DNA of 64,000 bases from Salinisphaera sp. T31B1. GTDB taxonomy: Bacteria; Pseudomonadota; Gammaproteobacteria; Nevskiales; Salinisphaeraceae. The stretch covers positions 62,001-126,000 of the forward strand of contig NZ_APNH01000001.1 of assembly GCF_040361275.1 (NCBI RefSeq), written 5' to 3'. The position numbers and the translations under genes were made by a program. Shown piece after piece: positions 1 through 8,927 of the stretch (position 1 is its first letter; every line of letters starts with the position of its first letter). The notes beneath the pieces are model-generated. The model was not told the origin of the DNA. It did no database searches and saw only the letters and a program-made list of their open reading frames with translations.

Positions 1-122
1 GCCAGCGCCATCCCGCCGCGCACCCAGACCCGTCGGCTGCCGGCATCGTTCGGAGTGACCGGGCGCGCCGCCGACGCAGAACGACGATCGGGCAGGTGTC
101 GGGTGTTCAGCTGTTTCGACAT
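1..122 (-). CDS. Partial CDS, left edge; possibly a thiolase N-terminus
   Basis: An ATG at 122 on the minus strand opens a frame that stays open to the window edge (about 40 residues). It overlaps the last 16 nt of the upstream serine hydrolase gene, the tight overlap already seen between that gene and fadE. Residues 30-37 (RRVWVRGG) loosely resemble the first beta strand of FadI-type thiolases, which start with an RVAxVGG-like segment. A thiolase next to fadE would make sense, but too little sequence is present to be sure. Start and reading frame are supported; the function is a guess. Confidence 0.4.
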   Translation of the reverse strand, partial: MSKQLNTRHLPDRRSASAARPVTPNDAGSRRVWVRGGMAL

Positions 123-1372
123 TGCCAGGAGATACTGCTGAGCAGCTGGCCGAGCGCCAGGAGATGGCCGCCGAGAATAGCCTTGCCGGTGACCAGCAGG
201 CCGGCGGTGATCTCGCGGGCCGGGTCGGCCCAGCCGAGAATGTTCATGAACCCGAGGTGGCCGAAGGCCTGCCCGGTCATCGGCCCGTACAGGCCGAATG
301 GGTTGACGCCGAGCATCATGCCCTCGCTGTAGCGCATCGGGATTTTGAGCGTATGGTCATAGCGCAAGCGCACGGCCGGACGCACCGCGCGTGCAACGGT
401 TTCGCGCTCCATCACCCGCCGATCGTTCCATAGGCCGCCATCGAGCAGCATCTGATAGAACCGGGAGAGTTCTTCGGCGGTCGCATACAAGTTGCCGGCC
501 GGCACCACCGCATCCATGAAGAAATCGCGGTTGGACACATCGACGACCTCTTCGAAGCCCGCCGACAGCGCGTTTCGGGCGATGACCGATAGTGGGAACC
601 GCACTGGCTGGCCGGCCGTGTAATTGCGTGCCACACGGCCGCGAGAACGTCCGTCCAGACCGAAAGTGAAATACCGCATGCCCAGCGGTTGGCGGAGCCG
701 GCTATCCAGATAGTGCGTGAACGCCTCGCCGGTAACCCGCCGGATCACCTCCGCCAGAATGAACCCGCCGGTGATCGCGTGGTAGGACAGCCGCTTGCCT
801 GCCTTTTCCGCGGGCGCGGCACAGATCAGCTCGATACAGCGATCCCAATCCATCAACGTCTCCGCTCCCTGCTCGGAGGCATCCACGTTGAACATGGGAA
901 AACCGCCGCGATGGGAGAGCACCTGGGCAATGGTGGTCCGCGACTTGCCGCCGCCGGTGAATTCGGGCACGTAGCGCGATACCGGCGCATCCAGATCGAT
1001 CCCGCCTTCCTCGGCGAGCTTGTGCACCAGCACGGAGGTGATTGCCTTGCTCGCGGAGAACAGACAGATAGGCGTGTCGGGCTCGGCCAGGCGTGCATAC
1101 ACGCCCGGCTGCTCGCCCGGGCCGCCGCCGCGGGCATAACCGATGGAACGATTGAGCACGATCTCGCCACGCCGGCGCAGACAGAAGGTGATCGCCGGGT
1201 AGGCGCCAGTGCGATACATCGCCTCGACGCCGCCCCAGATCGAATCCAGCGCAGACGCCGACAACCCGACCGAGCGCGGCGCGACTTCGCCCCCGGCGTC
1301 CACGCCAGTGAGGTGGGCAAGCCCGCCTTCGTCGACGTCGACCAGGCGGGCACCGAGCAGTGAGCGGGTCAT
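107..1372 (-). CDS. Serine hydrolase, beta-lactamase / esterase EstB family
   Basis: Protein of 421 residues of the class C beta-lactamase-like (Pfam Beta-lactamase) fold. The SxxK nucleophile motif is at residues 106-109 (SASK) and the second-motif tyrosine is in YHA at 197-199. Such proteins are usually esterases, D-aminopeptidases or lipid-active hydrolases rather than resistance enzymes. No clear signal peptide is visible, so a cytoplasmic location is likely. Its ATG overlaps the fadE stop in an ATGA arrangement, so it is probably translated by coupling with fadE. The operon context suggests hydrolysis of an acyl ester or lipid, but the substrate is unknown. Confidence 0.85.
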   Translation of the reverse strand: MTRSLLGARLVDVDEGGLAHLTGVDAGGEVAPRSVGLSASALDSIWGGVEAMYRTGAYPAITFCLRRRGEIVLNRSIGYARGGGPGEQPGVYARLAEPDTPICLFSASKAITSVLVHKLAEEGGIDLDAPVSRYVPEFTGGGKSRTTIAQVLSHRGGFPMFNVDASEQGAETLMDWDRCIELICAAPAEKAGKRLSYHAITGGFILAEVIRRVTGEAFTHYLDSRLRQPLGMRYFTFGLDGRSRGRVARNYTAGQPVRFPLSVIARNALSAGFEEVVDVSNRDFFMDAVVPAGNLYATAEELSRFYQMLLDGGLWNDRRVMERETVARAVRPAVRLRYDHTLKIPMRYSEGMMLGVNPFGLYGPMTGQAFGHLGFMNILGWADPAREITAGLLVTGKAILGGHLLALGQLLSSISWQCRNS

Positions 1373-3867
1373 GAGGCCTTGCGAAGGTCGACGGGCCGGC
1401 CCTCGGCCTCGCGGGCGGACTCGGACATCGGGTTGAGCAGGTACTCCTTGCTGAAGTCGTCGGTCAGCAGGACATCGTAGCGCAGCTTGTCATACTCGGC
1501 GATCGCATCCGCCTGGGCCTGCGTGAGCGTGCCGTTATCGACCGCGCTGGCCAGCTGCTCGGCAACAGTCTCGCCGGTGACCTCCCCGTGCTTGATCGCA
1601 CGCAGAAACGCACTGTACTCGGCATCCACGGCCTGCAGCTTCTCGAACGCGTTGATCAGGCGGCCGGTCGGGTCGTTCTCGCCGCGACCGATATAGATGT
1701 CATAGCTCATGCGCTTGCCGAACGGCGTGTCGAGTTTCATGTTCAGCATCATGTCGCAGAGTGCGCTATTCATGTCGTCGGTCGGACCGGCAAACCGTCG
1801 GCCTGTGGGCAGCGCGACCAGCTTGAGGATCGGGCGGGCCGCCTTGACCGGGAAATTGCGCACGAAGTCGTGGAACGCGTTTTCGATCTCGTGCAGATGG
1901 TACTCCAGCGCCCAGGTCGCATGAACCTTATCCTCGTCGGTGTCCTGGTGCTCGGCGTAACCCTTGAGCGTCGCCGAGGCCATATACAGGTGCGACAACA
2001 CGTCGCCCAGCCGGGCCGAGGTGGATTCCTTGAGCTTGAGCGCACCGCCGAGCGTGCCCATTGACAGGTCGGCACAGAAGGCCAGCGCCGCGGAAAAGCG
2101 CTCCATGTGGCGATAATAGACCCCCATCTCGCCATCTACCGGCGCCTTGGCAATACGTGCGCCGGTCAAACCGAGAGTCAAGGCGCGTACCGCGCGATTG
2201 ACCGAAAAACCGATGTGCGAGAACAGCAGTCGGTCGAACTCGGCCAGGCCGGCGTCGAAGTCGGGATTGTGTGCCGCCTCCATCTCGCTGTAGACGTACG
2301 GATGACAACGAATCGCGCCCTGGCCGAAGACCATCAGGCTGCGAGTCATGATATTGGCGCCCTCGACGGTGATCGCCACCGGCAGCGCCTGATAGGCAGC
2401 CGCCAGGTAGTTGCGCGGGCCCATGATGATGCCGCGTCCGGAATGGATATCCATGGCGTTGTTGATGACCGTACGCATCATCTCGGTGGCGTGGTACTTG
2501 ATCATCGCCGTGACCACGCTGGGCGTGCAGTGATCCACCCCGGAGGCGGTCAGGTTGCGCACGTTCTCCAGAATATAGGCATAGCCGCCGATCACGCCGA
2601 GCTGTTCCTGGACGCCTTCGAAATTGCCGATCTCGGTGCCGAACTGGCGTCGAATCCGGGAATAGGCGGAAGTGATGCCGTACATACCCTTGCCGGTGGC
2701 CGTGGACAGCGCCGGCAGCGAGATACCGCGCCCGGCCGACAGGCATTCCACCAGCATCCGCCAGCCCTTGCCGGCCTGCTCCGGCCCGCCGATGATCGCA
2801 TCGAGGGGCACGAACACGTCTTCGCCCTGGATCGGACCATTCATGAACACGGCGCCCGGATAATGTCGGCGGCCGATATTCACGCCGGGCGTGTCGGTCT
2901 TGAGCAGGGCGCAGGTAATGCCGTAGTCCACGGTATCGGGATCGCCCAACAGCCCGTCCGGATCCTTGAGCTTGAAGGCCAGACCCATCATCGTGGCCAC
3001 CGGTGCGAGGGTGATATAGCGCTTGTTGAAATTCAGGCTCAACCCGAGCACTTGTTCGCCGTCGACCGTGCGCTGACAGACCACTCCCGTGTCGGGCATC
3101 TTCGTGGCATCCGAACCGACTTCCACGCCGGTCAGCGCAAAGCACGGCAGCTCCTTGCCGGAGGCCAGGCCCGGCAGCCATTTGTCCTGCTGCTCCTTGG
3201 TTCCGTAATGAGTGAGCAGTTCGCCCGGGCCGAGCGAGTTGGGCACCATCACCGTGACCGCCGCGGTCAGCGAACGCGTGGCGATCTTGGCCACTACGCA
3301 GGACTGGCCGTAGGCAGAAAAACCGAGACCGCCGTGCTCCTTGGGAATGAGCATGGCGAAAAAACCATTGTTGCGGATATAGTCCCAGACGTCCTCGGGC
3401 AGATCCTTGAGCTCGAAGTGAACCTGCCAGTCGTCGATCATCGCGCAGAGTTGCTCGGTCTCGTGATCGAGAAACGACTGTTCTTCGTCGGTGAGCCGGG
3501 TGAGCTTGAAATCCAGCAGCTGGCTCCAGTCCGGCCGGCCGCGGAACATCTCGGCCTCCCACCAGACATCGCCTGCCTCGAGCGCCTCTTTTTCGGTCGC
3601 CCCCATCTCGGGAAGAATCTTGCGGAACACGCCGTACAGACGGCGGGTCAGCAGCGCCCGGCGCAGCGGTACGATGTTGAATACGACCAGCGGCACGCCG
3701 AACACGATGGCCGCGACCAGAAAGCCGATCGGGCCGATCAGGCCGGTGACGGCCAGCGCGACGACCACCGCGGCCGTGACGCCGGTGAAAACGGCCAGCG
3801 ACACGCCCCGGTAGAGCAGCGCCCAGTAGAGTCCGATGATGACGAGTGCAGCGATCAAAGCTGTCAT
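1369..3867 (-). CDS. fadE: Acyl-CoA dehydrogenase, FadE type
   Basis: Protein of 832 residues, close to E. coli FadE (814), so a large membrane-associated acyl-CoA dehydrogenase for the first step of beta-oxidation (acyl-CoA to trans-2-enoyl-CoA, FAD-dependent). The N-terminus has two to three hydrophobic segments (residues about 5-85). The acyl-CoA dehydrogenase domain follows, with the segment ITVEGANIMTRSLM that carries the family's catalytic glutamate, then the FadE-specific C-terminal domain. It starts an operon with the serine hydrolase. A TetR-family gene is divergent, and a strong inverted repeat lies 36-60 bp upstream of the start. Confidence 0.95.
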   Translation of the reverse strand: MTALIAALVIIGLYWALLYRGVSLAVFTGVTAAVVVALAVTGLIGPIGFLVAAIVFGVPLVVFNIVPLRRALLTRRLYGVFRKILPEMGATEKEALEAGDVWWEAEMFRGRPDWSQLLDFKLTRLTDEEQSFLDHETEQLCAMIDDWQVHFELKDLPEDVWDYIRNNGFFAMLIPKEHGGLGFSAYGQSCVVAKIATRSLTAAVTVMVPNSLGPGELLTHYGTKEQQDKWLPGLASGKELPCFALTGVEVGSDATKMPDTGVVCQRTVDGEQVLGLSLNFNKRYITLAPVATMMGLAFKLKDPDGLLGDPDTVDYGITCALLKTDTPGVNIGRRHYPGAVFMNGPIQGEDVFVPLDAIIGGPEQAGKGWRMLVECLSAGRGISLPALSTATGKGMYGITSAYSRIRRQFGTEIGNFEGVQEQLGVIGGYAYILENVRNLTASGVDHCTPSVVTAMIKYHATEMMRTVINNAMDIHSGRGIIMGPRNYLAAAYQALPVAITVEGANIMTRSLMVFGQGAIRCHPYVYSEMEAAHNPDFDAGLAEFDRLLFSHIGFSVNRAVRALTLGLTGARIAKAPVDGEMGVYYRHMERFSAALAFCADLSMGTLGGALKLKESTSARLGDVLSHLYMASATLKGYAEHQDTDEDKVHATWALEYHLHEIENAFHDFVRNFPVKAARPILKLVALPTGRRFAGPTDDMNSALCDMMLNMKLDTPFGKRMSYDIYIGRGENDPTGRLINAFEKLQAVDAEYSAFLRAIKHGEVTGETVAEQLASAVDNGTLTQAQADAIAEYDKLRYDVLLTDDFSKEYLLNPMSESAREAEGRPVDLRKAS

Positions 3868-3902
3868 GGCGGTCTATCCGTTGTCCTATGGCTTGCCGTT
3901 TG

Positions 3903-3927
3903 GCTGTCCGACCCCATGTCAGACAGC
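3903..3927. promoter_or_regulatory. Inverted repeat, probable TetR operator between fadE and tetR
   Basis: Two 10-bp arms, GCTGTCCGAC (3903-3912) and GTCAGACAGC (3918-3927), are inverted repeats with one mismatch around a 5-bp spacer. The site lies between the divergent fadE and TetR-family genes, where a TetR repressor would be expected to bind. A second, perfect 10-bp palindrome, TTTTCGAAAA, lies at 3945-3954. The repeat is seen directly; the protein that binds it is inferred. Confidence 0.6.
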
Positions 3928-4010
3928 GACGAGATGGCGTACCATTTTCGAAAAAGAATTGTTTTCAGATAATACCAAGCCGTTGTAGGCCGTCAAGCAG
4001 GCATGAACCA

Positions 4011-4730
4011 GTGAAAGACAATCAGAGCACTACCAGCCCCGGTCGCGGCCGCGGCCGCCGCCGCGGTTATCGCGGCCTCTCGGCCGAGGAATTGCGCAAA
4101 CAACGCCACGAGCGGCTGATCGCCGCGGGGACCGAGCTGTTCGGCGAGCGCGGCTACGCTGCGACCCCTATCGAGGCGGTGTGCACCCACGCCAAGGTCT
4201 CGACCCGGCATTTCTATGAACAGTTCGAGGGCCGGGAGTCGATCCTGCACGCCGTCCACGCCGCCCTGGTCGACAACATGGAACAGATCGTGCGCACCTC
4301 GCTGACCGAGTCGCGCACGCCGCTGACCCAGCGCGTGGCCGATACCATCGAATCTGCGGTGTTCTATCTACTCGAAGACCCCAGGCGCGGCCGGATCCTG
4401 TGTATCGAAGCGGTCGGCGTCTCCGAGATCATGGAAAAGAAACGGCGTCAGACCACCCACAATCTGGCCGATATCATCGAACGCTATGCCAGCCTGATGG
4501 CCGATAACGGCGTGCTGCCCGAGCGCGATTACCACCTGCCGGCGATCGCGCTGGTCGGCATGTTCAACGAACTGATCGCCGAGTGGCTGACCGAGGAGAC
4601 CGGACTGTCGGCCATGGAGATGGCCCGCGAGGCCAAGATCCTGTTCCGGGCGATGATCTTCGGCGCCCAGCACTATCAGCCGACCGACGGCAGCGCCGAC
4701 CCGCTCGACGGCGAAATGCCGAGCGAATGA
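4011..4730 (+). CDS. TetR/AcrR-family transcriptional regulator
   Basis: From the GTG at 4011 the protein has 239 residues. A basic, Arg/Gly-rich N-terminal stretch is followed by a TetR helix-turn-helix: LIAAGTELFGERGY, then the recognition helix around HAKVSTRHFYEQFEG. The C-terminal helical domain would bind ligand. The frame stays open further upstream to 3846, but that stretch is low-complexity and would run through the divergent fadE promoter, so the GTG is preferred. Divergence from fadE and convergence with an acyl-CoA synthetase suggest a fatty-acid-responsive repressor. The ligand is unknown. Confidence 0.85.
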   Translation: MKDNQSTTSPGRGRGRRRGYRGLSAEELRKQRHERLIAAGTELFGERGYAATPIEAVCTHAKVSTRHFYEQFEGRESILHAVHAALVDNMEQIVRTSLTESRTPLTQRVADTIESAVFYLLEDPRRGRILCIEAVGVSEIMEKKRRQTTHNLADIIERYASLMADNGVLPERDYHLPAIALVGMFNELIAEWLTEETGLSAMEMAREAKILFRAMIFGAQHYQPTDGSADPLDGEMPSE

Positions 4731-4749
4731 CCCGGCACACCGCCGCGCT

Positions 4750-6588
4750 TCAGACCGATAGCCGTCCCTCGTCGAGAGCAGCACGCCGGCTGTCGTCGAG
4801 CTCGACATACGTATCAGCGCCGTTTTCGAGAATGTAGACCGGCTCGTCGCCTTCCGGTGCATAGCCGGCCTTCTTCAGATCCACCTTGCGGTATTTCATG
4901 GTGCCGGTGACCTCCTGCTCCGGGCGTAGCCGGATGAACACCGGGATCGCGTAGGCCGGCAGGGTATCGCGCAGGTGCGAGACCAGGCCTCGCCAGTCGA
5001 TCGCCTCGAGCGAGTCGTGCGGGGTGATGGCCGCCATGCCCGCCCGGCCGTCGTTATGGGGCACTTCCACGCCGTAGACCACCGACTCGGCGATCGCGTC
5101 GAACGCGTTGAGCGCGTTCTCGACCTGGGTGGTGGCCACGTTCTCGCCCTTCCAGCGGAAAGTGTCGCCGAGCCGGTCCACGAAGGCGATATGTCGCATG
5201 CCCTGATCGCGCACCAGATCGCCGGTGTTGAAATAGCAGTCGTCCTTGGCGAACACGCCGCGATGGAGCTTTTTCTCGCTCGCCTGGCTGTCGGTATAGC
5301 CTTCGAACGGGGCGAAGTCGGTGACCTTGTTCAGCAACAGACCCACTTCGCCTTTATCAACCTGGGTCATGCGGCCATCGGCATCAACGGCCGGCTCTTC
5401 GGTCTCCGGATCGTAGGCAACCACGGCATAGGGCAATGGACAGAAACCGGCGGTGCGATCCATGTTGAAACCGTTGACGAATATCAGGTTCCCTTCGCTG
5501 GCACCATAGAATTCGCAGACGCGTTCGATACCGAACCGGGCCTTGAATTCGTCCCAGATATCCGGACGCAGACCGTTGCCGATCACCGCGCGCACGGCGT
5601 GTCGCCGGTCATCGGCATCCGGTTCGGCGGCCAGTAGATACCGGCACAGCTCGCCGATATAGCAGAACACGGTCGCCTTGTGGTGGCGTATGTCCGGCCA
5701 GAAGCCGGATACGCTGAACTTCGGCGCCAGCGCGAACGTCGCGCCGGCACACAGGACCGACGCCCAGGACACCGTCAACGCGTTGTTGTGATAGAGCGGC
5801 AGCGCGCAGTAGAAGCGATCGCGCGGGGTCAGGCGCAGCCCGGCCATTCCCATGCCGGCGCCGCCGCGCAGCCAGCGGCTGTGACTCATCCGCGAAGCCT
5901 TGGGCATGCCCGTGGTGCCGGAGGTGAATATATAGAAGCAGGTATCGCTGCTGGATACGCGGCTCGAATCGTCCAGGTTGCCGGTCGCCTGGCCGGCAGC
6001 GGCATCCAGAAAGTTGTGCAGGCCCTCAGGTGCGCGGTCCCCCGCCGTGGCGCCGACGAACCAGACCGGGTCCAGCGTGCGGGCTGCGTCACTGTCGCGG
6101 ATTTCCTCGAAGGCCTCCAGCAGCTCCGGGCCGATCAGGATCGCCTTGGGGGCCACCGTGCCCAGGCTGTGGGCCAGTACCTCGCCGCGCTGCTTGGTAT
6201 TGCACATGGCCGCCGCAGCGCCGAGCTTGGCCAGCGCGGCGACCAGAAGCAGCGTCTCGGGCCGGTTGTCCAGCAGGATCGCAACCACATCGCCATGGCC
6301 GATGCCGCCGGCCTTCAGAGTCCGGGCGAACCGATTGGCGGCGGCGTTGAACTGGGCATAGGTATAGCGCTGGTCGAGATACGTCAACGCATCCTGCTGT
6401 GGGCGCTTGCCGGCATGCGCCTCGATGAGCGTGGCGATGGTCATGTTCTCGCGAAAGCGCGACATCAGCAGCAAGCCCACGCCCTTGAGCAGGCGATCGA
6501 CGCCCGACAGCTTGTCCGCCGTCGGCCTGAGCAGTTGCCAGGCGCTGATCGTGTCGTCGGATGGCCGGCGGGCAGTGCGTTCGCTCAT
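4750..6588 (-). CDS. Long/very-long-chain acyl-CoA synthetase, FATP / FadD6-like
   Basis: Protein of 612 residues of the ANL superfamily, resembling the FATP / very-long-chain acyl-CoA synthetase branch. It carries the P-loop motif IFTSGTTGMPKASRMSH, the adenine-binding motif FYGASEGN, and the motif NTGDLVRDQG. Near the C-terminus is GTMKYRKVDLKKAG, with the lysine typical of the thioesterification domain. It would activate fatty acids to acyl-CoA using ATP and CoA. The gene is convergent with the TetR gene (19-bp gap). A perfect 7-bp inverted repeat sits in its upstream region. Confidence 0.92.
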   Translation of the reverse strand: MSERTARRPSDDTISAWQLLRPTADKLSGVDRLLKGVGLLLMSRFRENMTIATLIEAHAGKRPQQDALTYLDQRYTYAQFNAAANRFARTLKAGGIGHGDVVAILLDNRPETLLLVAALAKLGAAAAMCNTKQRGEVLAHSLGTVAPKAILIGPELLEAFEEIRDSDAARTLDPVWFVGATAGDRAPEGLHNFLDAAAGQATGNLDDSSRVSSSDTCFYIFTSGTTGMPKASRMSHSRWLRGGAGMGMAGLRLTPRDRFYCALPLYHNNALTVSWASVLCAGATFALAPKFSVSGFWPDIRHHKATVFCYIGELCRYLLAAEPDADDRRHAVRAVIGNGLRPDIWDEFKARFGIERVCEFYGASEGNLIFVNGFNMDRTAGFCPLPYAVVAYDPETEEPAVDADGRMTQVDKGEVGLLLNKVTDFAPFEGYTDSQASEKKLHRGVFAKDDCYFNTGDLVRDQGMRHIAFVDRLGDTFRWKGENVATTQVENALNAFDAIAESVVYGVEVPHNDGRAGMAAITPHDSLEAIDWRGLVSHLRDTLPAYAIPVFIRLRPEQEVTGTMKYRKVDLKKAGYAPEGDEPVYILENGADTYVELDDSRRAALDEGRLSV

Positions 6589-6636
6589 CGATGGTCTCCT
6601 CGGCGGCCGCGGGCGGCGATCACGCCTCGCAGCGGG

Positions 6637-6654
6637 TGAAAATATTAATTTTCA
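6637..6654. promoter_or_regulatory. Perfect AT-rich palindrome upstream of the acyl-CoA synthetase
   Basis: TGAAAAT (6637-6643) and ATTTTCA (6648-6654) are perfect inverted arms around ATTA. The site lies 49-66 bp upstream of the minus-strand acyl-CoA synthetase start, in a locally AT-rich patch that should contain its promoter. It has the size of an operator for a dimeric repressor. It does not match the GC-rich repeat at 3903-3927, so a different regulator is likely. Confidence 0.45.
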
Positions 6655-6694
6655 TTTGATCGGCAAAGCATAACAGCCCCGCCTCGAGACGCAA

Positions 6695-7453
6695 TCAGGC
6701 GGGCGGCACGCCGCCGGGCGCCTGGCCACCGCCGCCGGAAGCTGGCGCCGGCCGGCAGTCATGCCACAGCGCTTTACCGTATTCGCTCATGTGCACGGAA
6801 AAACGCTGCAGCCGCGGGTAGAGCTTCATCTCGCGACGAATACGATCCATGGTGGTACGCAGCTGGGTATCGGCGAGCAACAGTTCGTACTGATCGGCCA
6901 GACTTTCTTCCTCAGGGCCAGCCTCGAATACGCCGAGAGCCAGCAACTCGGTCATGTACTGCGGCACGTAATCGCGCAACAGGACACCGGCATCGCGTCC
7001 CAGCGAACTGGCATTGGTCAGCACCACGGCCGATACCGGCCCGGCTGGCAACCGCCCCGCGGCGACATGACATAACGGTGCGATGCCCTTGTCCGCCAGC
7101 AGCGCCATCATCGCCACCTGGTCGGGCACCATGCGCGACAACGTCTGACGATAGAGCCTATCGCGTGCCGCGTCCGGGTCGACCCTGCGGGACTCGGCCA
7201 GCAGTCCGGCCAATATTTGAGCCGGTGCGCGCGGCGCCTCACGCGATCGGCGCTGGCGAGCGGCGCCTTCGGCGGCCTCTTCAGCGATCTGATCCAAGCG
7301 CTGTGCGAGTTCGGCCATGGCCCAGCTCTCGGCATCCTGGAAACGACGGACAGCCGAGCCGGCCACCGGCCAGTCCTCGGCAGCGCGTGCCGCACTGCGC
7401 AGAAACTGCACTGCACGCGGGGTGCGCACCGTCAGACTTTTCTTTCTCGCCAT
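6695..7453 (-). CDS. Abi-alpha-like (DUF4393) protein
   Basis: From the ATG at 7453 the protein has 252 residues; the open frame extends upstream to 7522 without a better start. It has a helical N-terminal half. The C-terminal half, from about LADKGIAPLCHVAAG through a segment starting YELLLADTQLRTTM to YGKALWHDC, resembles DUF4393 / Abi-alpha proteins. That family name comes from an abortive-infection-associated protein, but chromosomal members have no proven defence role. The Gly/Pro/Ala-rich tail looks disordered. It lies 58 bp downstream of the DUF445 gene on the same strand. The family assignment is from memory of the pattern and only moderately sure. Confidence 0.6.
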   Translation of the reverse strand: MARKKSLTVRTPRAVQFLRSAARAAEDWPVAGSAVRRFQDAESWAMAELAQRLDQIAEEAAEGAARQRRSREAPRAPAQILAGLLAESRRVDPDAARDRLYRQTLSRMVPDQVAMMALLADKGIAPLCHVAAGRLPAGPVSAVVLTNASSLGRDAGVLLRDYVPQYMTELLALGVFEAGPEEESLADQYELLLADTQLRTTMDRIRREMKLYPRLQRFSVHMSEYGKALWHDCRPAPASGGGGQAPGGVPPA

Positions 7454-7511
7454 CTGCACTACTCCGAAATCCGTACGACCGGTCCGGCCGGCCGTTCCCC
7501 GGCCGGCCAGC

Positions 7512-8765
7512 CTAGCCGCCAAAGCGCTCCATGAATACGCTCGAGAACAGAACGATCAACTGGAACCAGCCGACCGCCAGGCCCAGTGCTGCGCCCACTG
7601 CGATCAGGATCCACTCATCCTCTTCGAACGCCGGGCGCAGCATGCCCTCGAACTGGCGCGGGGTAAGACTCTGGAGACGGCTGACCAGCGTGTCCTGAAT
7701 CGCCATTGCATCATGGGCATAGCCGGTCATGTGCGACAGGGTCTCGGGCATGCGGGCGAGCACCTCGCGTACCGCTTCGGCCTTGATCTGTTCGTAGTCG
7801 TCGCTGCCCAGCGTCCAGGTGACGAACGGACGCGCCACGCTCGCACTGTCGTCGATCGCCTGCTGGACCTCGCGCTGGACCATCGCAAACAGCTTCTCGG
7901 CGTAAGGGCCGGACAGGATCTCTTCGAGTATGTGCTGTGGCGTGAGTATCTGGGTGGCGACCAGGCTGCCGTAGTCGGCGGCGACCTGCTGCTGGCGCTT
8001 GAAGAACAGGCCCTGAAAAGTCAGCCCGCCGATACGAATCGGTTTTTTGGGGTTGAAGATCATCTTCAGAGCGAGCCAGTTGGTCGCCCAGCCGACGAGC
8101 AGCCCGAACAGCGGCAACAGCCACCATTGCTGGAAGAAAGCCCAGATCGCCATCTGCAACAGGCCGAACGCGAACCCGAAATAGGCGCCCGACCGGCCGA
8201 TGAAGACGAATTCGTCGCGTCCGGTCTCCAGAAATATGCGATTGAGCAGGTTCTTTTCGCGGACAAGCACGCGGGTAATCATGCCCTTGAGATCGAACAT
8301 GTAGCGCACGTTCGTGCGCACTTCGTTCATCAATTCGCGCACGATCGCCGGCGCCTGGTTTCGCACCCGCCGCTTGACCTGGGCGCGAACCATCTGCGGC
8401 ATGGCTTCCCAAAGTGCCGGATGATGACGATGCATGACCTGATCGGTGATCTCATCGGTCATCTCGATCATCGGCCGCTCGAGCTCGGCGGCGACCCGGT
8501 CCGGATCCAGCCGGCCGAAGATCTCGTCTTCGGTGATCAGCGATTCGGTGATCGTGTCCACCGAGATGCCGGTCATCTTGGACGCCTTGCGTGGCACGAT
8601 GCCCTGCCAGCCCAGGTAGGGCTTCCAGACGCCGACGAACTCGATCGGATGGAACATCATCTTGATCGCGACGACGTTGGTCACGTAGCCGACGATCGCG
8701 CTGATCACGGGCATGGAAAGATATTTCCATGCCTCGGCGCTCAGATAGAGAAAATGACCGTCCAT
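7512..8765 (-). CDS. DUF445 family membrane protein
   Basis: Protein of 417 residues with an N-terminal membrane segment, a central pair of hydrophobic segments (residues about 195-235) and a C-terminal membrane segment. It carries two copies of the motif typical of DUF445: GYVTNVVAIKMMFHP near the N-terminus and GWATNWLALKMIFNP in the middle, each after a membrane segment, so the protein looks internally duplicated. The long stretches between them are charged and helical. The family has no established biochemical function. Upstream (8766-8927) lies a short region with an inverted repeat, TGACA-N8-TGTCA, at 8870-8887. Confidence 0.85.
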   Translation of the reverse strand: MDGHFLYLSAEAWKYLSMPVISAIVGYVTNVVAIKMMFHPIEFVGVWKPYLGWQGIVPRKASKMTGISVDTITESLITEDEIFGRLDPDRVAAELERPMIEMTDEITDQVMHRHHPALWEAMPQMVRAQVKRRVRNQAPAIVRELMNEVRTNVRYMFDLKGMITRVLVREKNLLNRIFLETGRDEFVFIGRSGAYFGFAFGLLQMAIWAFFQQWWLLPLFGLLVGWATNWLALKMIFNPKKPIRIGGLTFQGLFFKRQQQVAADYGSLVATQILTPQHILEEILSGPYAEKLFAMVQREVQQAIDDSASVARPFVTWTLGSDDYEQIKAEAVREVLARMPETLSHMTGYAHDAMAIQDTLVSRLQSLTPRQFEGMLRPAFEEDEWILIAVGAALGLAVGWFQLIVLFSSVFMERFGG

Positions 8766-8927
8766 CGATAGTGGGGCACGCGGTCTGACGTCCGGCGCCG
8801 GGCTCCTCGAGTCGCTGTTGTTGTAGGCAGACGCCGATCACGCACGCGCGCGACACGCCGCGCCATGTTGACATCGCTCGTTGTCACTATACATGAGCGC
8901 TGTGCCGTCACGGCGATGGTAGCCGAT

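Noticed and set aside
1928-3562. Long open frame on the minus strand (544 codons) inside fadE
   Set aside because: It is an out-of-frame shadow of fadE with Arg/Pro-rich sequence and no recognisable protein.
3846-4010. N-terminal extension of the TetR regulator to 3846
   Set aside because: The added 55 residues have no TetR sequence and would run through the operator and the divergent fadE promoter; the GTG at 4011 fits better.
8865-8895. Plus-strand sigma-70 promoter TTGACA...TATACA
   Set aside because: Both boxes look good but are only 14 bp apart, and no plus-strand gene follows.
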